The notes: a model not told the origin generated them from the sequence alone. Counted from the stretch's first letter, positions 35,666-63,030 are shown. The stretch: DNA of 64,000 bases from Mytilus edulis (GCF_963676685.1 NC_092345.1:44103838-44167837); one strand, 5' to 3'. Numbers and translations are program-made.

Positions 35666-35955
35666 TTGACGTGAAAAGTACCTGATTGTTTTTGTTGATA
35701 TCTCGAAAATCTCAATGGTTTCAGAAATCATATTACTCAAAAGAATTTAAGTTGTGGCAAATAAAGTCAGAACTATGATGTTCCTATGTATAACACAATC
35801 AGGAAACTTTTATCACAATTATACTATCGAAATTCAATTTGTTTAAGACACAGATGACATAAATTTGTATGTATGATACACGCAGTTGGTCGAAAGCAAT
35901 CTTATTTCAAATTGTGCATTGCTTCCTAGTTGTATCTGAGGGGAAAATGCATGTT

Positions 35956-36199
35956 TCAAGATAAATCATGGCTCAAATTTGTGGTTCGGTCTTCAGTGTG
36001 AATTTGAATGGCGAGAGTAGTAAGCCATAGACGCTTACCCAGTTGGTCGACCGGTTTCACCCCTGCACATTCTGCAATTCCTTCTATTCTCTCTGGTGTT
36101 TTTTTTATCATTTTATCAGTGTTTGCCTTTTTAACCAATTTATAATATTTTAACAACGGTAAACTAGTGCTGACTATATTGAACCGTGTATCTTATTGG
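35956..36199 (-). other. Unexplained open frame, possible orphan exon or relic
   Basis: The minus strand is open for about 80 codons and reads protein-like, with KANTDKMIKKTPERIEGIAE and CAGVKPVDQLGKRLW. A possible donor (CTGG then GTAAGC) follows VDQL. There is no convincing acceptor, start or partner exon, and repeats surround it. It may be a fragment of a mobile-element protein. I do not assign a function. Confidence 0.25.
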
Positions 36200-36534
36200 C
36201 TTCATGGACTAATAACTATAAAGCCTCGGTTTTGATAGCTTTTATTTGTTTCATGTTTAGAAATCAAACAAATATTTTAGCAGGTTTTAATGTGTTTTAC
36301 AAGTTTTTTTAATCAAGGCTTTTATATGCTCAACACATCAAAATTGATTGTTACGCGCATCTAAATAGAAAATATTGCAAATGCTGTCCAAGAAACGGGT
36401 TATTTTTAGATTTGAAACATATAAAGACAGAAACAAAATAAATAGTGCAAGAAATTCAGCCAAATATTGATGCAGAAATAATAAAGGGTTACTCCGACCT
36501 TGCATTTCTTTCAACCTCCTTGCAAGCACTAGTA

Positions 36535-36665
36535 TACCATGTCAGGAATATGACAGTTGTTATCCATTCGATTGATGTGTTATAGCTTTTGATTTGCCAT
36601 TGATTAGGGCTTTCCGTTTTGAATTTTTGCTCGGAGTTCAGTATTTTTGTGATTTTATTATTTTT
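36535..36665 (+). repeat. Dispersed repeat, short copy of the MTVVFHSFDEF family
   Basis: GTCAGGAATATGACAGTTGT, CCATTCGATTGATG, TTTGATTTGCCATTGATTA and GAGTTCAGTATTTTTGTG match the copy at 34150-34275. Confidence 0.65.
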
Positions 36666-37195
36666 CATATCCACTGTATGTACACAATACTGATTATACA
36701 GCATGATTTGACTTACTAAAGTATCATAGTGTTTAAACTAAATAAGAAAGATAGTAGCATAACACAAAATAGAATTCCTCTCCCTTTTCTATTTAAGTTG
36801 AAAAGGGGGTGTTTTGACGATGAAAAAAACCCAACAATGACAGTGTACTGAATAATATAAACAAATGCAATCTAGGTATCTCCCACATGCCCTAGCTTTA
36901 CACCTTGCTAATTAAACTGGTCGAAAATTGCATTTCCGATGCCATCTTGGAATTCTTATATAAGTATATACCAATTTCCTCAAATGATACAATAATTAAC
37001 CAAAGAAAACAAAAGTGGTAAAAAGAAAATTTTGACCAAAGACACTCTGTCTACTATAAACCAGTCATAATAAACATGCAATTAATTCTTGTCCAAATAA
37101 ATGCCGCTGAAAAATTGAACATTCGTGTTTAGTCTCAAAGGTAAGCGTGTAAATTGACCAAATATGCTGATATACCTCATTCATATGAACGTGTA

Positions 37196-37390
37196 ACTTG
37201 TCAGTTTAATCGTGTTCGTGTTGTTAATTCTTTGGTTTTCTATGTTGTGTCATGTGTACTATTGTTTGTCTGTTTGTCTTTTTCATTTTTAGCCATGGTG
37301 TTGTTAGTTTATTTTCGATTTATGAGATTGACTGTCCATCTGGTATCTTTCGTCCCTCTTTTAATCGCTGTGCAGGTAAAACGATTCAGT
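37196..37390 (+). repeat. Dispersed repeat, reversed copy of the 28365-28600 family
   Basis: TTTCTATGTTGTGTCATGTG, TACTATTGTTTGTCTGTTTG, TTTTTAGCCATGGTGTTG and GGTATCTTTCGTCCCTCTTT are the reverse complement of the copy at 28365-28600. The open frame 37154-37429 is its translation. Confidence 0.7.
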
Positions 37391-37529
37391 CTAGGGGTAT
37401 CAATATTGGAGGATGATATGGGAATATAAGGTTTTATTTAAAGAAATTGAAATGTAATACCATTCTGACAGTTAAAAGACTTTTTGTTAAAAAAAATGTA
37501 AAACTATGGCAAAATATATATAACAATAT

Positions 37530-38968
37530 ACATTTATACAAGTAATATTGATGTCACATTCACTATGCATGAATGATGCACCTCTAGAAAATGTCTCAGA
37601 ACATAAACATCTTGGTATAACCTTATCAATTAATGCCAAATGGTCTAGTCACATACAGGATATTTATTCAAAAGCTTGTAAACGTCTTAATATTATGAGA
37701 TATTTAAAACATAAGATTGATAGGCAGTCTCTGGAAAGACTTTATATTGCATTTATAAGGCCTTTTTTAGAATATGGGAACATAATTTGGGATAACGGCA
37801 CACAAGAAGAATCAGATCTAATTGAGTCTGTACAACAAGCTGCTGCCAGAATTGTAACTGGGCTTCGAAAGGGAACTCCTAGGTGGAAATTTTATAAGGA
37901 ATTAGGTTGGGATTGATTCCCTCCAGAATAGACGTCAGAAAAACAAATTATTGTTTCTTCATAAAATTATTTCTGGAGATATTCCTAATTATATTGCTAC
38001 TGATATCTTGTATACAAACACTAATGACCAGTATGGACTGAGAAAAAAAAGGGAATTTAAAACTCCTCAGTGTCGAACCACAGCCTATAAGAACAGTTTT
38101 ATTCCACATACTCTTGAAAAGTGGAATTCACTTGATGGAGAAGTTACAAATATTTTAAGCTTTACAGGATTTAAAAGAAAACTGAATGAGGACATAAGTC
38201 CTTGTCCTGTTTTCTTTTCTACTGGTTCACGTAAAGTTAATATAATCCACTGCCAATTAAGAACAAATAGTGATCTAAAAGATATATTCATGAAACTGGA
38301 AGATTTTTTTATAATATTTCATGTGATACTATACTGTTTAGAAATCAGCTTATAACCACAGTGTACCACTCTTTAGTCTTAATTAAAAACAAACCTAACT
38401 TTTAACACACAAAAAACAACCAATTGTGTTTAGCATCTTTTTGCAAATAAATTTATATATATTTTATTTTATTTTTTGTATTAGTAATTATATTTTCAAA
38501 AATCAAGAAATTAATAGTCTTGTAATAAGATGATACACTAAATTACTTATGTATTGCAAAAAAGGGCCAATCAATTCTTGTTATTCATATAAATAGAACA
38601 ACTTTGTTGCAGTGAGTTTGTGAATTTGAGTAAAAAATCACTTAATGATCTACTTGATTCCTAACCAACACTTATTAATGTGGTATAAAATTCGACACCA
38701 CCTTCATTAGGTATTGCTTTGACTTTGTTAACATAGTTATTTATATACGTATACACAATAAAATACTTCAAGAAGTGGGGGAATTGCCTCCCCTGACTCA
38801 CTGCAACAACGTATGATCTATTAACTTATCAGAAAATTATATACTATCATGCATGTTATTCAATCCATCTTGTATGGGAAAGGATTTGTATAGGCACTGC
38901 CTTTTGTCCAATCCCTTTGTTCAAATGTACATTTGATATTTGAACAATAAAATATTTTGAATTGAATA
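37530..38968 (+). mobile_element. 5'-truncated non-LTR retrotransposon, C-terminal reverse transcriptase
   Basis: The frame 37551-37913 encodes the end of a LINE reverse transcriptase: NVSEHKHLGITLSINAKW, KACKRLNIMRYLKHKID and IAFIRPFLEYGNIIWDN. It stops after ELGWD. The next frame (37915-38355) continues it directly with SLQNRRQKNKLLFLHKIISG and ends in a long tail. The break is a 4-bp duplication, GATTGATT, at 37911-37918. Removing four bases in thought restores the register, so the copy is otherwise well preserved. The 3' end finishes with AATAAAATATTTTGAATTGA (about 38945-38968), the kind of tail seen in CR1/jockey-like elements. The upstream part is lost, as is usual for target-primed insertions. 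Confidence 0.8.
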
Positions 38969-38969
38969 C

Positions 38970-40400
38970 ATGTATACAATTTGAAAATACCAGAAACAAA
39001 TTATACCAACTACGGGACATACCATTTTAGGTCGATATATGTTTTCCCCACTCGTCCTGAATTAGGACGAAATGACAGAACCTAAATAACAAAATATGAA
39101 ATTAAAACTTCAAAATACAGTGTTTGTCTCTGTTATCAACTTTTTATTGACCAAAGTTCAAACAGTTATCAAAGGTACAAAATTAGATTACTTCACTGAA
39201 ATACTGTCATTAGTAAAATATGCCTGACCAATGATATTTGTAGAATCCGGGTCCGTTCGACCTGATTCACGTTCGCCCTAATACATGTTCGCCCAGGGTC
39301 CATTCACTATGATTTTTCTTTTTTTCTTATTGGATTTGTTCTCTAGTTGTATACTGTTTATTATTTGAACAGACTATGTTACAGTTTGTTGAAAAATTCG
39401 CCGAATATTGCCGCAATCAATTTCTTATTTCCCCTTTGATGTGCATTGTACAATATTGAAATACAATATATGTATCTTTATTGATAGATAGATGTGGCCC
39501 AAGGGGCACTAGCTGTCAAATTCATGTTCACCGATATGACTCAAATTATCATATTTGATTTATAACGATGTAAAACATTTATCCAAATTATAAAAAGTCT
39601 AAAATAAACAATTTACAGGATGATCGACTCGATAATATGTAGCTCCGTCTAGACGCCATCTAATAACCTGTCGAGTTGACCTCCGAAGACCTCCGATAGT
39701 CATAAAAGCGATATAATAAAAAAAAAATAAAGATATAAATATATTACGAAATCGTGCAACTGGATTGTTCTAGGTCTGTTTAATTTCATATTATAGACTA
39801 AATATAAATGTTAATCATCGTTTTTCCCTGTATAAGAGTGATTTTCCTTGTTTCACTTTTAATGTTGACATTCTTTTCCTTTACATAACTTTACACGAAC
39901 AATTCATGTGTTATCCAATTCTATCTATTAAAGGGATTAAATTGCAGTTCACATGAATACGGATTCAATGAGGTCGAGTCGAATTATTCACTTGCAAGTG
40001 AATAATTCATTATCAATATGTATAAGCTTATTTTGACAAAATTGAACGAGACTTTAGTCATAAATTGAAAAAAAAATCATATTTTCAGATGTTCAGTCAA
40101 GTTATATATCTCATAGCTGCTCTGCTTTAATTTAGATACATTTTTTAAATAGGGAGAACGAACACAGGGCTAACAGACTCTATGGACGAACGAAAAGGAC
40201 CCATGGTTAACATGTAATCAAGGCGAGTAGATCCGATACCGCGTATTTGTTTGAAAGAGAGAGAGAAAAAAAGCTTTGAAGTTTGTGTTTTTTTCAAAAT
40301 ACGGAATAATGTAAAAGCAAAGCAAAAATATACATACAGTATTTCAATGCTATAACTTTTTATATTGACCACGTTAGTATACTCTTCCAATGTAAATGTA
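38970..40400. other. Intergenic DNA upstream of WDR47
   Basis: AT-rich. A small cluster near 39250-39295 repeats GTTCGACC / GTTCGCCC / ATGTTCGCCC, and TCGTCCTGAATTAGGACGA (39052-39070) is a perfect short dyad. A GA-rich tract lies at 40254-40270. No gene is supported; open frames here are short and lack context. Confidence 0.5.
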
Positions 40401-40457
40401 TGCATTTATGCATTTCGGTCGATGTCGTGACGCTTTTATACAATATAATTTTGGTAA

Positions 40458-40483
40458 TGAGTCAGAGCTTCTCACCGGAAGTG
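40458..40483 (+). promoter_or_regulatory. Likely WDR47 promoter elements: AP-1 and ETS sites
   Basis: TGAGTCA (AP-1 consensus, 40458-40464) and ACCGGAAGTG (ETS/GABP consensus, 40474-40483) lie 125-150 bp before the WDR47 start codon. A CCGGAAGTG box close to transcription starts is common in broadly expressed TATA-less genes. The role is inferred from position only. Confidence 0.45.
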
Positions 40484-40608
40484 GATTGTGAATCAATGAA
40501 AACATGGAATGTTAATTTTGACAGTTGTGAAGAAAATGTTGTACCCTTGTAATTTATATGAAAGTAGTCAATCGCAATGAAGAAAATAGTTTAACCTAAC
40601 GCATAGCA

Positions 40609-54558
<13,950 letters not shown>

Positions 54559-57500
54559 AGTACAAACAATAGCCTGTATATAACTGCTCAGGCCTTTGTC
54601 TTTCTTTTATTGTTATGCTTAGTGATACACGGGTGTATTTATAAGAAAGAGTATTGAGGAGGTTACAGAAGTTTCAATGTGTTCATGGTGACATTATAGT
54701 GTTGGTATAGATCTGATCCATTGCAAGATGTAATATATTTATTTATTGATTTTTTGTGTGTATTTATTTGTTAATTTAGTAGTAAAGCATAGATCTTTAG
54801 TGAGTATTGTATCCATTGGTCCGTAACTTTTTCATCTGCAATATCTCCTTAACTATTTCCTGAATTCTAATAAACTTTCAAGAAATCATTAGTGCCTATA
54901 AATAATAATGTTTACTAAGTTTTTTTATGTTTTTGTTAAGATTTTTTAAGATTTTCAATACTAAGCTACAATAGAAATATGTCTCAGTTTTACAAATGAG
55001 AAAGTATGGGTATAAATTTAACCTCTTCTCAAACTATATTCAGTTTATAAGTTTTCCATTGAATATTTCAAATTTTGTAGTACATTAAACAAAAATTTGA
55101 TAGGTAATATATTTGTCTAAAACAGACCTTTAATTAGTTCAAACATCTGTAAATAATTAACCTGTATCAGAAAATAATGATGTCAATAGAGAAAAGTTTT
55201 CTATTGACAATATAATACTTTACATGAATCCCTCCTGAACTTGACTATATGCATAACTTTTATGGAACATTTCATTTAGGCAAGTGGGTTAGTGTTAAGG
55301 TTTTGGTTAGAGTAAAATTTAGAATTTTTGGGCAGAACAATCATAATCCATATCATCGTATTCACAGAATTCCTTTAAATGTATCAAAAATATGATCTAT
55401 TTCATTGTCACCATTTGACATTTTAATCATTTCTATATAGCATTCAAAAAAGTAAGTATAAAAATGTAAAAATATGATAAACAGATGATGTGGTATGATT
55501 GCCAATGAGCTAATTTCACATCAGATATACTGATAAGATAAATATTCAAAGAGCTTATTAACAGTGCTGAATTGTTAACCTTTTAGACAAAAGTTTATAT
55601 AAAAGATTGATACGTTTTCAAGGATCATATCTACAATAACAGGCTCAGTAAACCACATCACTGTAAAAATAAGAATATGCTATCTCGTTGTTTTACAGGT
55701 TCATTGTTCATTATTGATAAGGTGCCTTCTTAATAACACTTTAACAAAGTTTTAAGGGAGGGGCATGAATTATGAAAATATATTCTGTATATGTACCAAT
55801 AAATTTGACAATATAATTATAGTAGGCCAAAAAGTATTCAGAATACATTATTAATAAGTAGAAATATTAGAAAAATGCAGTCAATTTACTTGAATAAACA
55901 TAAGATTGTTCATAAAACCAATAAGAAAAAAAAATTTTCTGTATTGCTGTACTTGTCCTAATAGTTTTGAGTAAAGTGCTACATACAGTGTAATGGATTT
56001 TAAACATTGATTGTTTTTTTCATTAATGTAATTTCTTCCATAACAGTGAAACCTGTTCAGATAAACTCACCATAATCTAGCAAGCTGTGTGTGAAATATT
56101 TATTGAACATTAATATTTATAACTGACACATGTCTGGCATAAATATAAAATTTGAATTCTGGTATCTATAGTTAGTTTATTTATATAAAAATTAGAATAT
56201 GTATTATATCCTATTTAAACAAGATCTCTGTCTTATTTTTAAACAAATTTCCATCCAGAAGATGTCATGATAGACAGATTCTACTGTATATTGTTGCTAA
56301 AAGTACTTCTGCTATATAGAACTGGTTTTAACTATGCAAAAAACACATGATGCATAAAATCTTACTTGTATGTTATGGTGTGTTTGACTCCAATGATGAA
56401 ATAATCCATGCTAATCCACTGGATTCATCACAGAATTGAAATACATGTACGAGTAAGATTTTTTGTTAATGTGCAAACAGATCTGTCTCTTGCCATTATT
56501 TTTTTGATGTTTTATATTTATAGTTTATTATGATCTCAGTTTAATTGCTTTATCAAATGTGTTTTTTTGTTTTTGTTTATTATTTATTTATATTTGACAT
56601 GAAATTCTACAATATCTGTCCCAGAAATGTAACGTCCAAAGATCATTTCAAGTGCTTTCTGTATGTTTGTATAAATTTATTTTATATACTTCTTTCATCA
56701 TTTGTTTATAAACACATATTTATACTGTGTGTATTTCTCTTGTATGTGTCAAGATAAATTTCACTAGGCTAATGCTTATACATAGGTCTGAAAGATGATT
56801 CTCTTATGTATGTCATAAGTATTAAGAATTAAAGTTTCCCTTAAAATAAATCCATATAGATTCTACCACTGGAGGTAGATGAATTTTCAAATCTAAAAAA
56901 AATGAGGCTTATTTTTTTCAAGACATATTCTGATTTGTCATTATTACGTTTATTTTTTTTTTAGAATGTAAAATGATTAAAATGTTATGAAATATAGAAT
57001 TTTCCTGTTTTGTCTAAATTTGTGCAGATGTATTTATTATTTGCTTATCTGAATGAATGAAAGGGATAGCATGTATTTGGAGTGTAAAGTTTATGGTTGT
57101 TTAAATTTCAAAGTAGTGTTCCATTACCTTGCATAGTAAGAGTGTTTGCCGTTATGTGAACTTTTGAGAAACCTTTTAACACATCTGAAAGCAAAATCTT
57201 CCACCCATATAATATACCATCATACAGTATTTTTTTCTATATCATTGCTATTTCACGTATTAGTCTAGTTGTTCAAAAAGGTTTAATAGTTAACAAATAT
57301 ATTTTATTTGCAAGATAAGAATAAATAGTATATTTAATATTAAAGATGTTTATGATAGAGTGATATTAAACAGAAATAGATAACTTATGAATCAGTATTG
57401 TAAGATTTGCATATTTCGCTCTATATCACACATTACCAACTGTCTCAATGTTCTTATTATCTTGAAAGTTTTCTAAGAACAACAATATTGTAACAACTTT

Positions 57501-58760
57501 TCAAACTGTAGTAAATGTAGGTGTAGGTGTTTTTGTTTTAACTACCTATATACCTTTTCTAAAATTACCAGATTTTTTTTAAACCATATTTCTCTCAGTC
57601 TAATATCTCTCCAATACCCCACCCCCCCTAGTTCTCAATCAAACATTTATTCATTTGAAAGGAATTGAGAATTTCACTACTTTTTCGATTTCAGGGCCAG
57701 CTAATGGTTCTTATTAAGCCTTCTCTTTTGTTACTGTTCTTCATCTTTATCTTTACAGTCACTGAAATGTCTTTGACAATCAGCAAATACCTTGTGCTGG
57801 GATTATTTTTCATTTTTGAGGCCTTTTGTTTAGACTGTCTGAAAGGAAACAAAAAAATCTTGCTCTGTGAATGAAAATATTCTGCAAATGCTTCACTTCC
57901 TAACACATACTAATTGTTTTTGCATTGCAATTAACAAGTGTCAACTCTACACTAGGAGCCTCTTGATTCTTATTAATTAATGTTGTTAGAGCCTGCCTTC
58001 TGAGATAATTTGCATATTAAGGAGGTAAGATCTCACATTTTGCTAGAGAAAATCACCATTGTTTTGGTATAAGTATTTTGTCCTGTAAAAGTTGATGTAT
58101 ATTTATCAATGCACTTGATTGTATGTACAATATAATCTATCAAAGCTTGCCAACGCTGTTTAACTAATTCTTTAATAAGTGGTTGTATTAATTAAATTTG
58201 ATTGATTTTTTAAAACTTTAACCTTAACTGTAAAACTAAGATAAAATCATAGAAATAAAGAAAAAAGGATTTTCAACAACTATTCCAGTAGAAAAAAACC
58301 TCTTAGGGATTAACTATTCCTTTTTTGAGATGAGTTTTTGAAAATTTGACACCTCGGACGTATAAAATTATTAAACGTGTTGTTTTCAATTTTTTTGCTC
58401 AGCATAGTTAGGTTGAAGATGTTTAGGAGCACAAATTACTTACCCTATATTAAACTGGAAATAGAAAGTACATTTTTGAATGATAAAATTTAAGTATTGC
58501 ACAGTGTTGGTGTAAAACATGTAAAATATATTAAAGTCACATTTTTTGCATGTGGATTTTATGGAATTTACAAATACTTATTCTTTGAAAAAGAATTTCA
58601 GGAATGTAGGCATATTTTTATGCATATGTAAGTCACATGTTAAGAATCTACACAAGTTATCATACATTATTATGAATGTTGAAAGAGTGATCTGCTATCA
58701 TACTTATGCTTTGTGTATTTGAAAATGTCTGCTGCAAATAAAATTATACGTGAAATAAGT
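54559..58760 (+). other. Probable WDR47 3' UTR and flank
   Basis: After the stop codon there are about 4 kb of AT-rich sequence with no gene. AATAAA occurs at several places, including near 55799 and at 58737-58742 in GCAAATAAAATT. The transcript end cannot be chosen without cDNA. One short repeat copy (55482-55530) is present. The open frames 56545-56757 and 57665-57906 are poly(T)-driven. Confidence 0.45.
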
Positions 58761-59633
58761 TTCAGTTGTATTTGTGATCAAAGTTGAGCAAATAATAATC
58801 TGGATTAAATGACCAAGATGTAAAATACACGAAAAGGAAAATTACCATATGCTTTAGAAAAATTGTGAAATTATATCGAGTTGAAACTTAATCATATTTT
58901 TTTGTGTTAATTTAAGTTTTATTGGAACAAGATAAAATGTTTGAAAAAACAGCTTTTGATATTATATTGCTCCGGCAAGACAGTTGTAAAATTGTAAAAC
59001 TAGGTTAAGTTACCTGAATGTTTCTGTTTTACTTGAACATTAAATTCCATTATATTGACAACAATGTGTGAACAAAACAAACAGACATAATAGGTAAAAA
59101 TGTCAAAAAGGGGGGTACAACAGTCAACATTGTGTTCTAATCTTAACCACTATAAAACAAACAAACTCACATGCTATAAAGAACCACAAAAGGGCATATA
59201 GACAAAGCACATTAGTGAAAGATTATTGCCTTTTTAGGTCCAAGTTAATATTAGATCATATTGATATATACCTCTTTGTTACTGGCTTAGTTTATAAGAA
59301 TGAAAAGCGATAGATCTTTATGTATTTTCTATTCTTAAAAAACTACATATTTACATTTACGCTACAAATTTACAACTCTCAGTAATAGGCTACCGGTGCT
59401 GTTACCGGTAAGTATAAAGTCCTGAATTTTCAATAGATCTATACACAATAATGACTATGTATTGTACACCTACGATTTCATTAATCATTATTTTAATGAT
59501 AAATACAACAATACTTTATGATTCTTAAGCGTTCCATGATATGATTCCAAAATACAGTGTGATGCCAATTAATTATATGGCTTAAATGGTACATATGGAG
59601 ACATATATTTATGTGTATGTATGTTTTTTTTAC

Positions 59634-61123
59634 ACGACCGCAAAAAAAATTTTGCGTCGTATAATGGTATGTCGTCGTCTGCGTCGTCCTTTGAAGACAC
59701 ATTAGTTTCCAGACAATAACTTTAGATTTAGTGAATGGATCTCTATAAATTTTTACCAGAATGTTTAATACCACTAAAGGAAGGTTAGGATTTATTTTAG
59801 GGGTTATGGTTCCAAACATAATTTAGAAATTAGGGGCCAAAAAGGGGGCCCAAAATAAGCAATTTTGTAGTTTTCAAACAATAACTTGTGTTTAAGTGTA
59901 TGAATCTCTCTGAAATTATACCACAAATTTCCATATCATGAAGGGATGGTTAGTAATGACTTTGGGGATTTATGGCTCAAAATGTTTTGAAATTAGGGGC
60001 TAAGAAGGCAAAATTAGGGCAAAAAAGGGGAAAACTAGGTTTTCAGGGCTATAACTTTAGAATTAGAGAATGGATCTCTATTAATTTTTACCAGAAGGTT
60101 TAATACTACAAAAGGAAGGTTGGGATTCATTTTGGGGGTTATGGTTCCAAATATAGTTTAGGAATTAGGGGCCAAAAAGGGGGCCCAAAATAAGCAATTT
60201 TGTAGTTTTCAAACAATAACCTGTCTTTAAGTGTATGAATCTCTATGAAATTATACCACAAATTTCCATACCATGAAGGGATGGTTAGTAATGACTTTGG
60301 GGGTTTATGGCTCAAAATGTTTTGGAATTAGGGGCTAAAAAAGGCAAAATTAGGGGCAAAAAAAAGGGGAAAACTAGGTTTTCAGGACTATAACTTTAGA
60401 TTTAGAGAATGGATCTCTATAAATTTTTAACAGAAGTTTCAATACCACTAAAGGAAGGTTGGGTTTGATTTTGGTTTTTTTAGTCCCAATAGTTTTTGAA
60501 TTGGGGGCCAAAAAGGGGGTCCAAAATAAGTATTTTATTAATTTTCAAACAATAACTTGTGTTTAAGTGGACAAATCTCTCTGAAATTATACCACAAGTT
60601 TCCATACTGTTAAGGGATGGTTAGTATGACTTTGGGGGGTTATGACTCAAAACGTTTTGGAATTAGGGGCAAAAAAGGGGGGAAACTAGGTTTTTCTGGA
60701 CAATGGACAGGTAAGACAATTTAAAAGCAGTGTAAGGGAAGTAAATAAAAAACAGTTAACAATGTTTGATATGTTCGGATTTACCTCCTTTACACTTCTT
60801 ATAAATAATGTATGAAGAAATGTCAGGTTTTGGACTTATTTAAAAAAAAAGGGGTGGTAGAAGTTTCAATTTTTTTCCAAAATTTCTCAAATTCCAAATT
60901 TTTGAAAAGTTTGAAGAAGAAATCTTTAATTGCACAATATTGCATAATAAATTTGTAAGAACTTGACATTTGTTTTGTGTCAGAAACTCATATTATGTCA
61001 AGAATTTGATCACAATCCAAATTCAGAGCTGTATCAAGCTTGAATGTTGTGTCCATACTTGCCCCAACTGTTCAGGGTTCGACCTCTGCGGTCGTATAAA
61101 GCTGCGCCCTGCGGAGCACCTGG
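59634..61123 (+). mobile_element. TACGACCGCA element, long copy with tandem interior
   Basis: ACGACCGCA starts at 59634 and TGCGGTCGTATAAA lies at 61087-61100, followed by the conserved outer extension ending GCGGAGCACCTGG (61123). The interior holds three tandem units of about 335-340 bp (starting near 59715, 60050 and 60386). Each contains TAGAGAATGGATCTCTAT, AAAAAGGGGGCCCAAAATAA and ATGAAGGGATGGTTAGTA variants. Confidence 0.75.
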
Positions 61124-61131
61124 TTTTCTTA

Positions 61132-61275
61132 TACTCTGGCATTGTTTTTTGCAGGGACCTTGTTGTTTCAAAACTGGCAACACTTTGTCTTTGGTGTATT
61201 TGCTGTTGAAACTCATTTTGATTAGAGCGTTCGTGGTACCAGTAAACAGCATAAGGAGGAACGCTATAGTAATCT
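61132..61275 (-). other. Exon-like open frame with a hydrophobic leader, unassigned
   Basis: The minus strand reads KITIAFLLMLFTGTTNALIK then SFNSKYTKDKVLPVLKQQGP and CKKQCQSIRKP, resembling a signal peptide followed by a small basic cysteine-containing peptide. It runs directly into the outer end of the neighbouring transposon (61123). A possible acceptor, TTCAG, is at its start, but no in-frame ATG precedes the leader. It may be a remnant of a gene cut by the insertion. Confidence 0.25.
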
Positions 61276-61689
61276 TTGTGTTTTCAGCTGAACATTGCAG
61301 ACAAAATTGCAGACGAACTATTTTTTAAGACTGTCATTTACCTATTTTGGTGTATGGACTGAACCAGTATTTTTACACTCAACCGCGACATAAACTGTAC
61401 GCACAAAGATATATACTATAGGAGGTAGTAGCCCTTGATGCTTCATATCTTGTTTGCAGATACCTTATGTTACAAAATTTCCGTCTGTCATACAGCAAGT
61501 GTTTTAGACCTAATTTTCATGGTTTTAGCGATTGATTGAAATGTTTGTCATGTGAATTTCTCACTTATACCCCGAGGGTATCACCAGCACAGTAGTCAAC
61601 ACTTCGGTGTTGACATGAATATCAATAACATGGTCATTTTCATAAATTTCCTGTTTACAAAACTTTGAATTTTTCAAAAAACTAAGGAT

Positions 61690-61865
61690 GTTCTTAGATT
61701 ACCTTAGCCGTATTTGGCACAACTTTTTGGAATTTTGGATCCTCAATGCTCTTCGACTTGTTTGGCTTTTTAAAAATTTTGATATGAGCGTCACTGATGA
61801 GTCTTATGTAGACGAAACGCGCGTCTGGCGTAATAAATTATAATCCTGGTACCTTTGATAACTAT
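61690..61865 (-). repeat. Dispersed repeat, reversed GACGAAACGCGCGTCTGGCG family copy
   Basis: GAGCGTCACTGATGAGTCTT, ATGTAGACGAAACGCGCGTC and TGGATCCTCAATGCTCTTCG are the reverse complement of the copy at 30650-30800. Confidence 0.75.
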
Positions 61866-61899
61866 TAAAACTATTTCTTGCATCGCACACATGTCCATC

Positions 61900-63030
61900 A
61901 TACAGGGTTGACTTGTCTACCTCAAGGTTTAAGTTATGTAATTAGTTCCGTTGCTCGGATGCTATAATCAGTAGGTCAACTAAATATGGAATGATGGTAA
62001 AGGGTTAAAAAAAAAACGTCAGGATGGCAGGTTTCATCTGACCTGTGAGTTTAGTGTTTTGATCTGTATTTTAAGTACGATAAGCAATAGGTCAGCTATG
62101 TTTGGTGTATGGAACAATTGTTAAGTACATAAAGGCAACAGTAGTATACTGCTGTTCAAACTCATAAATCCATGGACAAAAAACAAAATCGGGGTAACAA
62201 ACTAAAACTGAGGGAAACGCATTAAATATAAGAGGAGAACAACGACACAACACTACAATGTAACACACACAGAAACGGACCAAGCATCAGACAAAATCCA
62301 ACGAGAATAACAAATATAACACCAAAACCAAATACATGAATTTGGGATAGACAAGTACCGTGACACGTCTTAAGCCCCTAGTTTTTGGTGGTGTTCGTGT
62401 TGTTTATTCTTTAGTTTTCTATGTTGTGTCGTGTGTACTATTGTTTTTCTGTTGTTTTTTTTTCATTTTTAGCCATGGCGTTGTCAGTTTGTTTTGGATT
62501 TATGAGTTTGACTGTCCCTTTGGTATCTTTCGTCCCTCTTTTATCGTAATGTGAATTTACAATAGAAAAAAAAAGACGAATCAAGCCACAGAGTCTGCGT
62601 TTATTACGATGTATTATGTTCTTCGCTTTCCTCATCCGAGCATAAACCCTTTCTGATGGCTTCAAAACAAACAGGTTTGTCTAGCATGTTGTCTGGCATG
62701 TATTAAAGAGAGTCGAAAGATATCAGGGACAGTCAAACTCATAGATCGCAAATAAACTGACAACGCCATGGCTAAAAAATAAAAGACAAAGAGACAAACA
62801 ATAGTACACATGACACAACATAGAACACTTAAGACTTAGGATCACGAACCCTATCAAAAACTGGTGGTGATCTTATGTGCTAATCTGACCTCATTTAAAT
62901 GGTAATTATGACAGTTTATCAGATACTATAAGCAACTGGTCAACTATATTTGGTATATGGAATGATTGCAAGGTGCACACGTCTGTGCGGCTTGATTCAT
63001 CTCACCATGACCTCATTAAAATTAAAACAA
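61900..63030 (-). repeat. Mosaic of dispersed repeats
   Basis: In order: a reversed unit of the left-edge tandem family (61960-62130), a reversed copy of the 21405-21785 family (62120-62340), a copy of the 37196-37390 family (62370-62545), its reversed partner (62700-62880) and another reversed left-edge unit (62885-63020). An exact-looking repeat of TCTGCGTTTATTACGATGTA occurs at 62594 and 63190, followed by TATGTTCTTCGCTTTCCTCA, so part of the block is duplicated. All open frames here are repeat translations. Confidence 0.65.

Noticed and set aside
61034..61252. 72-codon frame joining the leader-like peptide to DRRGRTLNSW
   Set aside because: The second half is the end of a transposon, so the fused protein as a whole is not a gene; only the part outside the element is kept as a weak candidate.
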